A stretch of 64,000 bases of DNA from Paramacrobiotus metropolitanus (GCF_019649055.1 NW_026570228.1:2294001-2358000); one strand, 5' to 3'. Counted from the first letter of the stretch, positions 11,307-23,198 are shown. The notes: generated by a model not told the origin, from the letters alone. A program made the numbers and translations.

Positions 11307-12458
11307 TCAAGAAAGTGCACCCGTTTCCATGTCAGATCCGATCTTATGTATGTACTTAATTTTCACGGTTCTTCTGGCGGTGTTATTCAGTAAGACCAGG
11401 GCCTCGGTAATGCCTATTTCTTTAAGGCTCTGCAAAAAGCGAATATAACCTGAATTAATAGAAGCAATGAAGATCTTTAATTTTCAAGAACTGAAAATTC
11501 CCATTAAAATGCAGGTATACTTGTACTTTTAAGCCTCATGGTAACACTCACCTTCTCATTGATTTGTAATATTAGATCCCCAACACGAAAGGAAGGCGAA
11601 CTTGTCCTCGTGATCATTAAGGACGTCTCGTTGTCCAAAGTAAAACCTTCGCATTCGAAAGGGACAGAGCCAGTTTTGTCGCTCAAGTACGGACTGTAGC
11701 TGTCTAACACCATATCCTTCATATGGTAATGGTATATATTGGGCGAATCCTTCAAGATTTTTTGGCAATTCCGGAAAGGACACCTTTTCTAAACCATCAT
11801 GGACATAAATAAGCCTCAGAAGCGGTTGCATAATATCGCAGTTTCATAATTTCGCATACGAACTATATCTATATATGGCTGGCTGTATCGAATTCCGCCG
11901 ACTGTGAGATCTACGAGCGCCTACAGTGCTCACCCCATTTCGCTCCCTCTTCCGAAATGATTCAGTAATCTTATTAATCACATCCGGTGTTTCGAGGGTG
12001 CTGACAAATTCCAAAGGAATGACATCGGGAGCCTGGTAATACCGGTAAGGCGGTAACAACATTATACAACATTTGTAAGTTGCAATCAACATTTGTAATA
12101 CCCGGTCATCGATTCGTGTCATCCAGCTACCATTCCATTCTGTATCAATTTTTTGCAACCACAGGTCCAATTCGGTGCGCTTATACATCAGCAAACACAA
12201 GCCAGCAGAGAGTAACAGGACCAAGATGCCAGTCTGCACTAATTGTATATACTTAGGCCTGCCCGACTGGAAAGTGGAAACACAAAGTTTTAACGCTGCG
12301 GCGGTTGGCACTCTCCTACTGGACTTATTAACGGCTTATTTTTAAAAATTACTTTATTTGTGAGGTAAATGACTTTTTTTTGGTTGTGTTTTCTCAACTC
12401 CCCTTACCGATTGTTCCGAGCCAAAAGCGTTTCCACTGGAGCTGGATGGATTGAGTCC
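11307..12458 (-). CDS. Single-pass membrane protein with PDZ-like domain, copy 2 (5' end damaged or altered)
   Basis: Paralogue of the gene at 6667-8598. Exons matching exons 2-5 are 12408-12458, 11934-12266, 11552-11788 and 11307-11429, all phase 0. The last exon is 123 bases in both copies. Exon 3 carries the membrane span (LVQTGILVLLLSAGLCLLM), then APDVIP and KRERNG. Exons 4-5 carry the PDZ-like part: GFTLDNETS, FRVGDLILQINEK, ITEALVLLNNTARR, VKIKYI. The two PDZ-like parts are highly similar, while the linkers differ in length. The region matching exon 1 (12734 upward) has TAG at 12794-12796 where copy 1 has TGG, so the ancestral start cannot be used. Translation may instead begin at ATG 12311, which reads through the 3' end of intron 2 into exon 3 (MPTAAALKL...). 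Either a new start or early decay is possible. Confidence 0.6.
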
Positions 12459-12730
12459 CTATGAACAAACAGTTAAATGGATAGCTTATAAATACATAGT
12501 TATATACTAGTTTGTTTTTAAATTCATACCACCAGCACTATTGCCGCAGTTCAAGTTCGACCACTGACCAGTGAGCTCTGGCGAAACCTGCATTTTTTAG
12601 CATGCATTTGTCGTTGTAAGCTGTCCTCTAAAACATGTTAAGAGTGGACGAGGAAAAAGCCGATAATAATATTCTGTTGCTGATAAGTGATCACTGATAG
12701 TTATTTGAAGAAAAGTAACATTGTCATCCT

Positions 12731-12905
12731 CACCGGGTTCTCTTCCGGTAAACATATATCTTCCCCCCGCACACCGGAGATTATTCGCAAAAGCTACATT
12801 ACGACGAATACTTCAAAGAGGCCACACTTCAAATCTCCCATGATGCACAAGCAGCCAAAATTTTGCTGGAACAAACTGGTCTGCATAATGCCCGCTGCGG
12901 TTTCG
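12731..12905 (-). pseudogene. Broken first exon of TM-PDZ copy 2
   Basis: The donor region (AACCCG followed by GTGAGG at 12732-12734) and the frame upstream of it match exon 1 of copy 1: residues DLKCGLFEVFVV against GLKCGLIKVFIV, then LLRI and GGV-type residues. Between them, at 12794-12796, an in-frame TAG replaces the TGG of copy 1. Homology fades above about 12900. If copy 2 is expressed, this piece is either 5' UTR or not used. Confidence 0.55.
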
Positions 12906-13684
12906 ATGCAGAATACGAATACGATCGATTATTAGCATAAATTAACTCTACTTCTTACTGCTTACAGTACAAGTATTGCAGACGCCTTTCTGCTCGTCAG
13001 GCTTGTGTAGGAAAGTCTGACTCTGGGATGGAGACGGGAGAGCACTGTATATTAGCAGCGAAATTTATGATTCTGGATTGACCCATTCGCGATATGTACG
13101 AGCGATATTCGTACAACCCACCGTCTCAGTCCGTCTGTCTCGATTGGGTATGCAATCAGATAGGAAGCGGGTCTATGACTCTGCGCATAGGCGGCACAGC
13201 GCATAGGGCTCGACTGCTACAAAACCCGGCCGAGCTGGACAGTGTGGTTCTGGATTGGCTTCTTATTTTATTATCTTTTGGATATCGGGTGATATGGCGT
13301 GAATCGGAATAATCAGTCGAAAAACTCTCTTGTTCGTTCAGTCCGTCCGTTATTCTTAGCCCCGGGTAATCATCCCGAAAGTGCCGAAACCCAATCTCAC
13401 AGCAATGGCACTTTTTGCGGAGCACACACAATCAGCAACAGAATTGGTTAAATCAGTCATCATAATTTGGTTTGCAATCGCTCATTATCAAGAATAAAAC
13501 GGTAAAAATAACGCCACCCAAATTAATCGGCAAACATAAGCATATTCAGTAAATATTCACAATTTCACATGCAGTAATAAAAGCGTAAATAAATCATAAT
13601 TACAAACTCAGCCTACCATCCACATCACCTTTACACACGCGAATTACCAAAGAAAACAAGTTGTCATAACATATACATGACATA
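12906..13684. other. Intergenic sequence before KCMF1 3' end
   Basis: Several overlapping open frames exist on both strands around 13.1-13.4 kb, but none has splice support or recognisable sequence. This should include the upstream region of TM-PDZ copy 2 and the 3' UTR of KCMF1. Confidence 0.3.
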
Positions 13685-16237
13685 TTAAGGGGCATCTAAT
13701 CCCGCAGAGCGCGGAGAAGACAGCACGTTCTGGTTGGAAGCCAGATTGCGCAAAACTATCCTTCCTGTCGATGTAGTGGATACGGGGATGGGATGACCGA
13801 CGGTCTCCTGCACCGGGAACGAGAACTCCGAACCTCCCCGACTACTGCCCATGGTGGCCGTGGTGGAGAAATTTGAACTAGCCAAACTATCCGCTGAATT
13901 CTCGCGCTCCAATCCGCGCCCGATTGACACCGGAAAACTGTTATTCACCCCGCCCTCATCCGTCAAATCCAACGGAATCGATTCCCCCAACGTCCCAATG
14001 AGCAATTCCTGAATGAACAGGGCGCGATCCGCCTTCAAACGCGGATGATATTCATCATGGTGCGTTTCCGTGCTTTTTTCCTCCATCAACCTAATAAATA
14101 CATCCATATTACTAATAAAAAGACGTACAAATACACGAAGAAAAACAATGAAATTGTTACTTGTCCAACAAAGAATGCCCATCCTTTTCCTTCTTCACCA
14201 CTTTGGCACCGGACGCCACCGCATGTCCCGGAGGCGGCGCGGACAGCCGCGGATCCGCAGTGAAGGGCAAGGTGTTGATGTAGGCCGCGGTTAAACGGCT
14301 TTCCAGCGGATTTCGACTGGTATCCGCCGATGACGAGCCCACAGCCGCACGCGTCGACGCTCCACCCGCGCTGCGCATATTTTCCACACGGCCAAAGAGA
14401 ATATTCTGTCGCTCCATCTGCAACTGCATTTGCAGCTGTTGGAGGGATGATGCGGTGCTAGCCATATTGGCCGTAATGGATGACGGATTGGTGGCCACGG
14501 ATTGAAAGGTGCCAGAAGCTCCAAGAGAAGTGGATGAGCCAGTGGAACCGGTCGGAGCTGCGCGCCGGACGCTGGTCAACTGGGACAGCAGCTCTAAACC
14601 GAAAAAAAATAAGTCAGTAACCATTCCTTCTTCTTTACTGATGACTCGAAAAGGTGAAGTGGATCAAGATCTGTGTGCACCAGGCAATCGCTACTTGTTG
14701 CAACTTGTAATGAAAGCGTGTCATTTTCGTCACTCTGCATTATTGATTCTTTTCGTTTTTTTCAAAGTTTGTTTAAGTTTGCTAAAGTGGTAATCTACGG
14801 CCGTTGCAGAAGTAATCCTAATTGTCGCACGCGCTAAGCAGAAAAAACAAAAGCAATACAAACCTGCAATCGAGTCCACATTCTCGCGCACCGATGTAGC
14901 CAACGCCGAAGCCGGCGGCAGCAACTGCTGTACAGCCGACGGTTCCGTCACGGAGCCGGGCGCCGTGCCGAAACGCGATCCCGTCGACGGGGAGGACGCC
15001 GATGGACTGCCCGCGATAGTCTGGCCCAGGGCGCCGCCTAAACGACGCTGCTCGCGATTCCGCACGCTTGTGGCACCGGTGGGAGTGCGGCGGAAACGTC
15101 CGCGCCCCATCCCCAGACTGCGCCCAGTTGGCTGCTGATAATAAGAAAAACACAGCAAAATCACAAAACAGGGAACAGAGCTTGTCGATATTGATGGTAC
15201 CGTTTCAGCACTGGGCTGGTGTTCCGATGTCAGATGCGCCAGTAAATCTTCGGTGACGTGGTTCGGATCACCGCCTTGCATAGTGGAACAAATCGGACAA
15301 ATCTAATGAAAAATTCTATAATCAACTGTTTGATCATTGCAACTAGCACAATTGCCGTCAACGATTAACAAGAAGGATAATCTTTTACAGTGACTAAAAC
15401 TGGGCCCGTTTTGTTTTATAGCACTCTTACCACGTCGGTAATCGTATTCGGATGCCGCAGATCAACATGGTTGGCCAGATCACCCTCACCAAATCCCATC
15501 TCACCACAATAACTAGACGTATAAAAAATAATACTGTACAAACAATATAACAAAAAATAGTAAGCTAAAAAACATTACAAGCACTCATACTTTACTTCCA
15601 CAGTTCCACTCATTAAACGCAAAATGCAATAATACTTACGGGCAAGTGAATGACTGGCCCTGATCGTGGCTGATACTCTCACCACCGTAATAAATGTCTG
15701 CAACAAAACCATCAACGTAAGCATCAGCAGTCGCTGCGAAAATCCGATACCAACACTATTTACAATTTAACTTCAAAAATTGCATTATGTCGATTCAAAT
15801 TCAAAAAGTACATATATCCCAAACATTAATTAGCACACCGTGCAGTACACTGAGTTAAGGTAATCCCTCTGTATGTGTGCCTTAAGACGTAAAGAAGAAA
15901 GAGGCACCAAAGACGGAAGACCTACCAAAATCGCTGCGAGTGAGAATGCACTGCATGGGATGATCGGCCAAGTGACGACCCGATGTGGCCTTGTTGTCGC
16001 GACAGTTCCCGCACAGATCGTAATCATAGCACACCAGGCATTTGTACCGTCGTCCCCGGAAGTTGGAAATCATGCAAGCATCACAGCTGACTCCTACCAA
16101 TTAGAAAATTTGGAGGTGCAGCTCCCTTGAGGGATTGTCGTGGTGAGATTTGAGGTACACGCATTTAACGCAGTACACACATATTGTGATATATACTAAC
16201 AATAACTAAGCCCACCTTCATGCTTAGTTCCAGACAT
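13685..16237 (-). CDS. KCMF1: E3 ubiquitin ligase KCMF1 (ZZ zinc finger, Di19-type)
   Basis: KCMF1 is a ZZ-finger protein linked to ubiquitination and protein quality control. Eight exons: 16216-16237, 15926-16093, 15640-15697, 15431-15512, 15201-15302, 14864-15134, 14161-14593, 13685-14090. Phases agree throughout and give 513 residues, longer than the roughly 381 of human because of Ser/Thr/Pro-rich inserts. The 22-base first exon encodes MSGTKHE. The ZZ finger follows (GVSCDAC, NFRGRRYKCLVCYDYDLC, HPMQCILTR), then the Di19-type zinc fingers (SFTCPYCGEMGF, VICPICST, GGDPNHVTEDLLAHL). Further on come AELLSQLTSVRR, a glutamine-rich coiled segment (QQLQMQLQMERQ) and a C-terminal LKADRALFIQELLIGTL block that matches human DRSLFVQELLLSTL. 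The exon 5 donor (GTACCA) is weak. The acceptor of exon 6 could be CAG at 15134 or three bases later. Confidence 0.95.
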
Positions 16238-17708
16238 TTCACTGGTCTCGATTTGTGGCAAACACCAAAATAATTTTAGAACAACTTGTGCATGAAACGA
16301 TTGAAACAGCAGGTTCGAAAAATAAGATAGCCAACAGAGAAAACTCAGAAAAGCAAAAGAAAAATCGCGATGAATGACTAGCTTTGCCGAATCCAAGGGA
16401 GCTTTGAACTGCCTACTCGAACTTCTGTAAGTTCTGTTGTACAATGTTACTGTTATTAACTGTGTAAAGTTATTTATCTATTTGTTAAGGCAGCAGAAAA
16501 CAAACCACAGATGAACCGACAGGTTGAACAGAACAAACTGGAAACCAAAAAATTCTGCAAACAAACATCACAAGTGACAAGTAAGAATCGGCAGGAACAC
16601 ATTTTGCTGCAACAGTGTCACCGCCAGTGCTAGTCAGCCCAGCGGCAGCAGGCCCCAGCTCATACTGCCAGCTGCCGCTCCTCGATAGCGGTTGCAATGA
16701 ACGTCAAAATGCTATCGAACAGGTACTTACTAGTACTTACGGTTAGTACTTCAAATTTTAAAATCAATTTTAATTTTTAACTGTGATGTAGTGTGCCCGC
16801 GCTTGCCTTTTTGTTATCTGATGTCTATTGCCTATTAAAACAACTTACTAGTGCTTACCAGAGAGAAAGATAACTCTGCTAGTACTTCCTCAACCTTGTG
16901 TCATTACAGTACTGTAATTCTGGGACTTTTTTATGTGGCTGGTTTACTTGAGTCCTGATAGTCATTTGGCTGAAAGGTTGACGGAATTAGTACATAAATA
17001 ACTTCTTTTGAAACACACTTGTTAAAGTCAATAAACTCGATTAAACAAAACAAAACACGGCCATAACAGCGGCGCGTCGAATTTTCTCCAAAATTTTCTG
17101 CCAGTGTTGGCTGATAATTGTAAAATTAATATCCGTGTACAGTAACAGCTGCAAAATTATCAAACGTTAGGTTGCAGTTATACTTATTACGATCTTTTTC
17201 AACATTATTTGATCTAAAAATTAATAACGGCTTAGAACTGCGAATTAATGTGAAAGGCAACAATGAAAAATCACTCAAACATTAGTGGCATGAACAGAAA
17301 ATTTATTCGCTCATAACTCCCTTAACCCAACAATGCTTTGCAGGAACATTACAATTTCTGACCTGTAAAACATTCAAAATAAAACCTGCCCCCAGTCCGT
17401 AGAAAACGTCCGTGAACATGCAACCCACAGAATCTGCCCGGATAAATCAAAATCAAGAAACTGGCGAAACATAAAGAACAACCGGAAAAGAAACAACAAA
17501 CATGTGTAACTATGTTGTACCATCGCACAGAGCGCACGACAGATAAAAAACACCATTCTCTAATTATCGCCCACTGTGCCCAATTCAACCAGACCGAAAC
17601 GGCAAACTGGCATCCACGACGTCTCGCGCTAATCCGGTCGGTCCAGTAAACGGCACATGAATCAGGCAATGCATGCGAAATTCCCCCATCCATACCATAT
17701 TATTTAAT
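16238..17708. other. Intergenic region between KCMF1 and eIF4E
   Basis: About 1.5 kb with no supported exon. It holds the KCMF1 promoter and 5' UTR and the eIF4E 3' UTR, both genes being on the minus strand. Open frames at 17349-17693 and 16485-16697 lack splice or homology support. Several AGTACTTAC-type strings occur at 16720-16890. Confidence 0.35.
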
Positions 17709-19890
17709 TTAGTTCTTGTACAACGTTGCTTTGGGCCGTGGATCAACACCTCTTGCAGTTTTCACACGTTCCGTTTCCGCATGAGTCTGTACAAAATAAA
17801 ACCAGTGTTAAAAAGATGGCAATCTCTCCAAGAGTCTAAATCAAAAACAGCAATGTTCATGCTAATTACAGTTATCAAAACTGATGAATCGGAAGTGTAA
17901 ACCACGGAAAAATATAAGTCACCGAATCGAAAATTATGGTGTATACCATGTAAATATTTGCGCTACCGCACGACAAATAATACGTAAACAAAAAAGGTAC
18001 TCGTAGACTTCAAAGATTTACACAACCTTAACCTGAAGATTTCAATATTTAGCCATAAACGTACCACAAATTCCAAATGAATTTTGTAATTTGGCGGAAG
18101 AGCAGCAAGGAGTTTCTGGCCAATAAAATCGATGTGCTCTTTATCGTCGTCGCGCGTCCATAGCGCTAATCGAAACTGTTTGGCTCTTGCTGATGCCACA
18201 ACTCCGTTAACGTATTCTCCATATTCTCCGAAATTCTCCCCAACGCACATCATCAACTGCAAAGAAACATAGGAATACGTTACTATCAAAAGTAAATAAA
18301 AATAAGACAGATAACGACAACGACTGGCGACGTCATATCAAGCCGACCGCCGACCAGGTGCGATAATTCCAAAACTCCATCAAAATCAATATTCCTTACA
18401 GAAACAGTTATAGAATGTGAACGTGAGCCGCACTGATTAGATAACTATTTACATCCCGCGTTAATCAGAGTCACTGGTACAATCAAAAATCAATAATACA
18501 TGCTTGTTAAACCTGGTCGGTCGACTTCAAAATTCCAAAAGTCATCTCAGCCAACATAAAATGATATTCGTGGCGTTATCAACGTAATATTACGAAAAAA
18601 CTAGTTAACACAATTTAAATTAAATGGAAAAACGAATTCAGAGACAAAATGTATTTCAAGTGCAATCTTAAGAAAAACTTTCCCGGGACGTAAGCACGTC
18701 GGATAGCACCAAGAACGATGTATCGATAATTAAATTATTCAGAAAAACTCCACCCCACCACAGGATTCGGCGTAACCGCAAAATCAAATGCGTGGTTAGT
18801 CATCATGCAACAGGATGTGGATGACGTCGACAATCCCATGAAAAGCAGGTTCACATAAAAAGCACATTTAATTTTGAAGCACAGTAAGCCCACCCCGAGG
18901 AGGTACGCCGAAATCTCCCTTTAATTGTTCTCAGAATTACCGGAAGAGTAACTGAAACTCACCAATTCCCGAAAAACATCGTCGATCCGGTTGCCGATTT
19001 TCTGGGTATCGAAGCTCATCTTCCAGCAGCCTCCCGGTGCATTATGGGGATCCTCCCACTCGGGCCTTATCTTGTCCATATCACCTAATCCCCCGCGGAA
19101 CATGGAATAATCGCTGCCTTTTTTCAGCTGACTGAGCGCCGTTATGTGGTGGTATAAGCTGCAGAAAATTTCTCAACTGAATATTATACTGCAAAAAGCG
19201 TGGTTGGATTTTTTGTCGCTTTTTTCCCCTTACGCCCAAAAATCTTCCACGGTATCGAAGGAGAGGACATCCTTCGTGGCCAGCTTCCAGTCTTTCCTGG
19301 CTTCATCGGGATCCAGATAGAAAAATGACCAGGATGTGGCAAGAGGATGCTTTTCCGGGATAACCGAATCGTCAGCACTCGGTCCTTCAGGGTTCGCTGT
19401 GGTTTTATTCTGCAACACCATTATCATCAGAAATCGCAAGCAGACGGCACGACACTCAACGAAACACGATTACACAATACGCCTGATAGATGTGCAAATT
19501 TTTACTGACGTACAGACATGAAGGAGCAATAGTGTCGCAATTGAAAAAAACCAATATTCTGATTTCCCGAGTCAGTCCAATAATTATGCCGCTAGTTGGC
19601 AGGTGCCATAAGCACTGTAATTGCCATCGTATGTACACCAGACATTCACACACACGGCGAACTTGCTTCCGTGTTACAGCGTTATCACTGTGCGCCGTAC
19701 CGTGCCGCACTTGCAGCTCGATGACTCGGTCATGCGAGAGTTGCACAGAGGCCGGTGAACTTGGGTATTTCGCTAAGCTTACGCTTTTTAAGTGCGGTCG
19801 TTCGACTATTTTGCCATACATTTGCCACAGGTTGCAAAACAACTTGCGCATCAAAAGTATCTTTTGCTGCCACCTTACCTCTTCGGCCAT
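17709..19890 (-). CDS. eIF4E: Eukaryotic translation initiation factor 4E
   Basis: eIF4E binds the mRNA 5' cap and recruits eIF4G. Five exons: 19879-19890 (only MAEE), 19234-19409, 18963-19158, 18065-18256, 17709-17786. Phases close and give 217 residues, the same length as human eIF4E. Conserved blocks: HPLATSW, FDTVEDFWALYHHI (the eIF4G/4E-BP contact with its Trp), DYSMF, PEWEDPHNAPGGCW (the cap-stacking Trp and following Glu), and LALWTRDDD. The last exon (THAETERVKTARG) aligns with the C-terminal loop of the human protein. A Phe stands where human has Trp46, and DYSMF is followed by a longer loop (RGGLGDMDKIR) than usual. The 12-base first exon is inferred from MAEE, the GTAAGG donor and phase; ATGs inside intron 1 just before exon 2 are the alternative. 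Confidence 0.93.
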
Positions 19891-20779
19891 CGTCATGGGA
19901 AATACCAAATTTCACTACCAAATGATGCTGATTAAGTGTATTGCTGGCACAAATTCTGAATGAAGACTTCGGCAGAAATGACGTTTTATCAAAAAATTTC
20001 TGCCGAACGAAGCGAAAATACCCATCCACCAATTGATCAGAGCGTGTACAAAGAGATAACAGTATACAGTACTCCACAAATTAATGATAATAATTATCGG
20101 GGATTATCCGTTTTTGCAAGACAACAAGTCCAAAAAGGTGCGGAACGGCGACAGTAGTAAAACGCGGTGAACTATCAATTATTTTTTACGTCGGCAAATA
20201 AACACGATGAAGAGTTGCAGACCCAGACAGACAGCAGTCGAACAAGCCCACGTCCCAGGACTGGCAGACGGAGAAAAATATAGGGAGACAGATTATTCAT
20301 TGACGTCGCCAATTAATATGGGCACGGACACAGTAACTGGTTCCCTGTACTAAAGCATTTGATGCACGTCATCACCACAGGGTGTTTGTTACAGATTTGA
20401 AAATCAGGGGTTTGGCCTACTTACGACACCCCGCGTACTGACGCGCTCGGTCTTGCGCAATGACGCCGACAGATGCATCCACTCGATGAGTCGAGTCTCG
20501 AGACTGCACTACGCAAAACAGAATTGTATTTTATTTTTTTAACGCGACTTCAAACGTTTGGACCGGTTTGGTTGTTCGTGTTTTTTTTAAATTTTTCGCA
20601 TTTTAATCCTCACTTGCATGCGAATTTAATAAGTTTGGTTTGAATTACCATTTATACACAGCCAACACAGGTTGTTTTTATAATCAAATTTTAATTACGT
20701 GCTTCGCGGTGCTGGCATACTCACCCGTTTGGACTTTGTTTAAATGTGATCGATCATTACCGAGTAGACTTTTCCAAAG
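19891..20779. promoter_or_regulatory. Divergent promoter region between eIF4E and ATPAF2
   Basis: About 890 bases lie between the start codons of two divergently transcribed housekeeping genes. No exon is supported. It presumably contains both transcription starts. I see no clear TATA box. Confidence 0.4.
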
Positions 20780-22355
20780 ATGTTGCAAGGAACGCAGAAT
20801 CTGCTCACAGTGTCCAAGCTGCTCAGCCGTCTTTACAAACCGGCCATTCAACGGAGATTTACCAAACGTGATCGTAAGCGATTCTATCAGAGTGTTTCGT
20901 TAACACAAAACGGAGGCTGTTATGAGATCAATCTGGATCGGCGGAAACTGAAGACTCCTCTGGGTAATCTCCTGCAAATTCCCACCGAACCTCTAGCGTT
21001 AGCGGTGGCTGCAGAATGGTCTTCCCAAACGGATACCATCAAACAGGATCGGATGTACCTGACTAAACTGTGCAATAGCGCTGTGGATAACCCTATGAAG
21101 CGGACTAAAGAAGATATTGCGGAGAGTTTGCTGAAGTTTCTGGATTCGGATACCGTGTGTTGTCGTGTGGACGATCCACCGGAGCTGCAGGAACTCCAGA
21201 ATCGCGCCTGGGGTCCCGTGATTGAATTCGTGGAGAAACGCCACGGCGTGATAATTGGGTCCAGCGCTAATATTCTGGGTCCTGTGGTGCCTCGTGAAAC
21301 GAAGGAAATCCTTGGACGGTATTTGAGGAGCTACAATACGTGGTCGTTACTAGGTACACAGCACAAAAGTAGCGTGTAAGATTTGGCAGGTTAAATTAAT
21401 GCTGTTACTGACTGATTACCTTGTTAAATTTGCTTTTGCTGTAAGACGCAGCAACTGATCCTTACGGTGTACTTTGTTAATTTTATAGCATCTTTTTTTG
21501 AATACTGTAATGACAATTCTAGTAAAATGATTTAATTATTCGTATTTCCGTGTGAGAGCATGAGTACATATAACGACGTTTTTTAGGCAGAACGGTGAAT
21601 GCGTTTTTGTGATTTTGTAAAGCATACTGTAAATTATTGTAATGATTAGCTTTGTTGGTTTGTTTTGCCTCCCAGCTGTTTGGGTTAGACATGCCATTGT
21701 GAATATATTGTTTTTGAAATAGCGACGGATTTTGTAAAATAATCAGATTTGAAATCGCAGTACACCATTGTAATCATTGTGTTGTTTGATTTCGCAGTTA
21801 TAATCATTTAACAGATGTTTCATATGTGTTATCATATTTATTGCGGTTTTTTTAAAACTACGTATTCATTGCGCGAAATACGGACGTAAATCAATCAGAA
21901 CTATAAACTATCTGGTTTTGCACGTATTCCAGGCTTCCAGCAGGCTGTGGAATCTTTAAAATCTCTTGTGCTTACCCTGGCCCTGGTGGACCGAATCATG
22001 CCCGTGATCACTGCAGTGGCTCTATCCCGTTTGGAAGAGGAATTCCAGGTGCGTTATGGGTATAGGTAAGACATAAGTAAACAAATCTAAATTATGTTTA
22101 AAACGGTTTTAGCTTGGCCAGTCGGATTACGGTTGCACAGAATGTACGTTAAGTTAGTTTAACTTCTTGTGTTTTTCAAATTTTTCTTATAGAAATGTGG
22201 ATTGTTTTCAGATTGCCCGGTGGGGAAATGTCGAATGGGCTCATGACATCGAACTGCAGCATCTCCAAGCCAGTGTCGCTGCGTCAGTACTTTTCGTTTA
22301 TTTGAATACCGAACTGGAAAGTGTTAGCCAGAAGTCTTCCGGTGCTCCAAAATGA
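20780..22355 (+). CDS. ATPAF2: ATP synthase mitochondrial F1 complex assembly factor 2 (ATP12)
   Basis: ATPAF2/Atp12 is a mitochondrial matrix chaperone that binds the F1 alpha subunit during ATP synthase assembly. Exons 20780-21353, 21933-22048 and 22212-22355 join in phase 1 and then phase 0 to give 277 residues (human 289). The N-terminus is basic and free of acidic residues for about 30 positions (LSRLYKPAIQRRFTKR), as in a mitochondrial presequence. Family blocks follow: KRFYQSVSLTQ, YEINLDRRKLKTPLGN, PLALAVAAEW, LCNSAVDNP, SYNTWSLLG, LSRLEEEFQ and IARWGNVEWAHDIELQ. Splice sites are TAG/GTACAC with ttccag, and CAG/GTGCGT with tttcag. Confidence 0.95.
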
Positions 22356-22850
22356 GCAGAATGCATTGTCTGTTATGAAATCCGCAAAGGATTTCTTTCT
22401 AGACAGTCTAGCACAACCAAAGGGAATATTTCAGTTGTGTATATTTTGTTTTTGTGATTGTGCGAATACAAAGTTACTTACAATTGTCGTAATAGAATGA
22501 GGTTTTGTTTGAACTTCAAATTATCGTAGTTGAAAGTTGTACTTTAAAAAGATTATGAACCTAAAAATTTTCATGGCGCGTGGAATCATTTCTGACTTCT
22601 TAAATTTTATGGCTTATTCTTTTGTCGTTTTACCGCAGCGCTGTGTATCAGTGAAGTTAACACCTTACGTAATTTTTTTAAAATTTGAGATTAATGCTTT
22701 TACAAGCGCTGAAAACGCATTTCGAAGTGCGAACAAAATTGACAGGTTTCAAACCGCCCACAGCGGGTCAGAGAACAACGCCTAGTGCTGCAAAAATTAC
22801 AAAATTACTGCAATGTGTAGATCACCAGAATACTATGAGTAGATAAGTAA
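22356..22850. other. Convergent 3' intergenic region
   Basis: This stretch lies between the ends of ATPAF2 (plus) and the small membrane protein gene (minus). It should be 3' UTR and spacer. No coding signal is seen. Confidence 0.35.
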
Positions 22851-23198
22851 TCATTTGATAGAACCGGCAGAGATGCGAGTAGGCACTCCGTATCCCTGCT
22901 CGACATCGTACGGGTTAGTGGATTTGCGTCCATTGGGACTGAGTTTCTCTTCCCAGGTGCAGATGGTTTCTTCGGAATCCAGCATTTTTTTCATGCAGTA
23001 TATTGGCGCAAAAATGGCCACCAGTAATAAATCTTCCACTTTTTGGTTGAACTGATAATGTGGTCGCAAATGGCGATGACACACCACACACAAATAAACG
23101 GGACAGGCGACTACAGCCACACAGAGAGTGATGGGCAGCACCACCAGCCACAGCAACATCAGCCAGGTTACTTGCAGCCATGTTGTGGTTAAGGACAT
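22851..23198 (-). CDS. Small two-span membrane protein, 115 residues, unknown function
   Basis: I do not recognise this protein. One uninterrupted frame from ATG 23198 to TAA 22851 encodes 115 residues. The first third is strongly hydrophobic (TWLMLLWLVVLPITLCVAVV and then CPVYLCVVC, residues about 9-40) and could be one long or two short spans. A second hydrophobic segment follows a charged stretch (VEDLLLVAIFAPIYC, about residues 55-70). The C-terminus is polar (EEKLSPNGRKS, DVEQGYG). Four Cys cluster in or near the spans. An AATATAAG string about 50 bases upstream on the minus strand could serve as a TATA element. The lack of introns, in a window where most genes have many, fits a retrocopy or a lineage-specific gene. 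Confidence 0.5.
   Translation of the reverse strand: MSLTTTWLQVTWLMLLWLVVLPITLCVAVVACPVYLCVVCHRHLRPHYQFNQKVEDLLLVAIFAPIYCMKKMLDSEETICTWEEKLSPNGRKSTNPYDVEQGYGVPTRISAGSIK

Noticed and set aside
13094-13431. Overlapping frames on both strands downstream of TM-PDZ copy 2
   Set aside because: No splice-site support or recognisable sequence, and neither strand is preferred.
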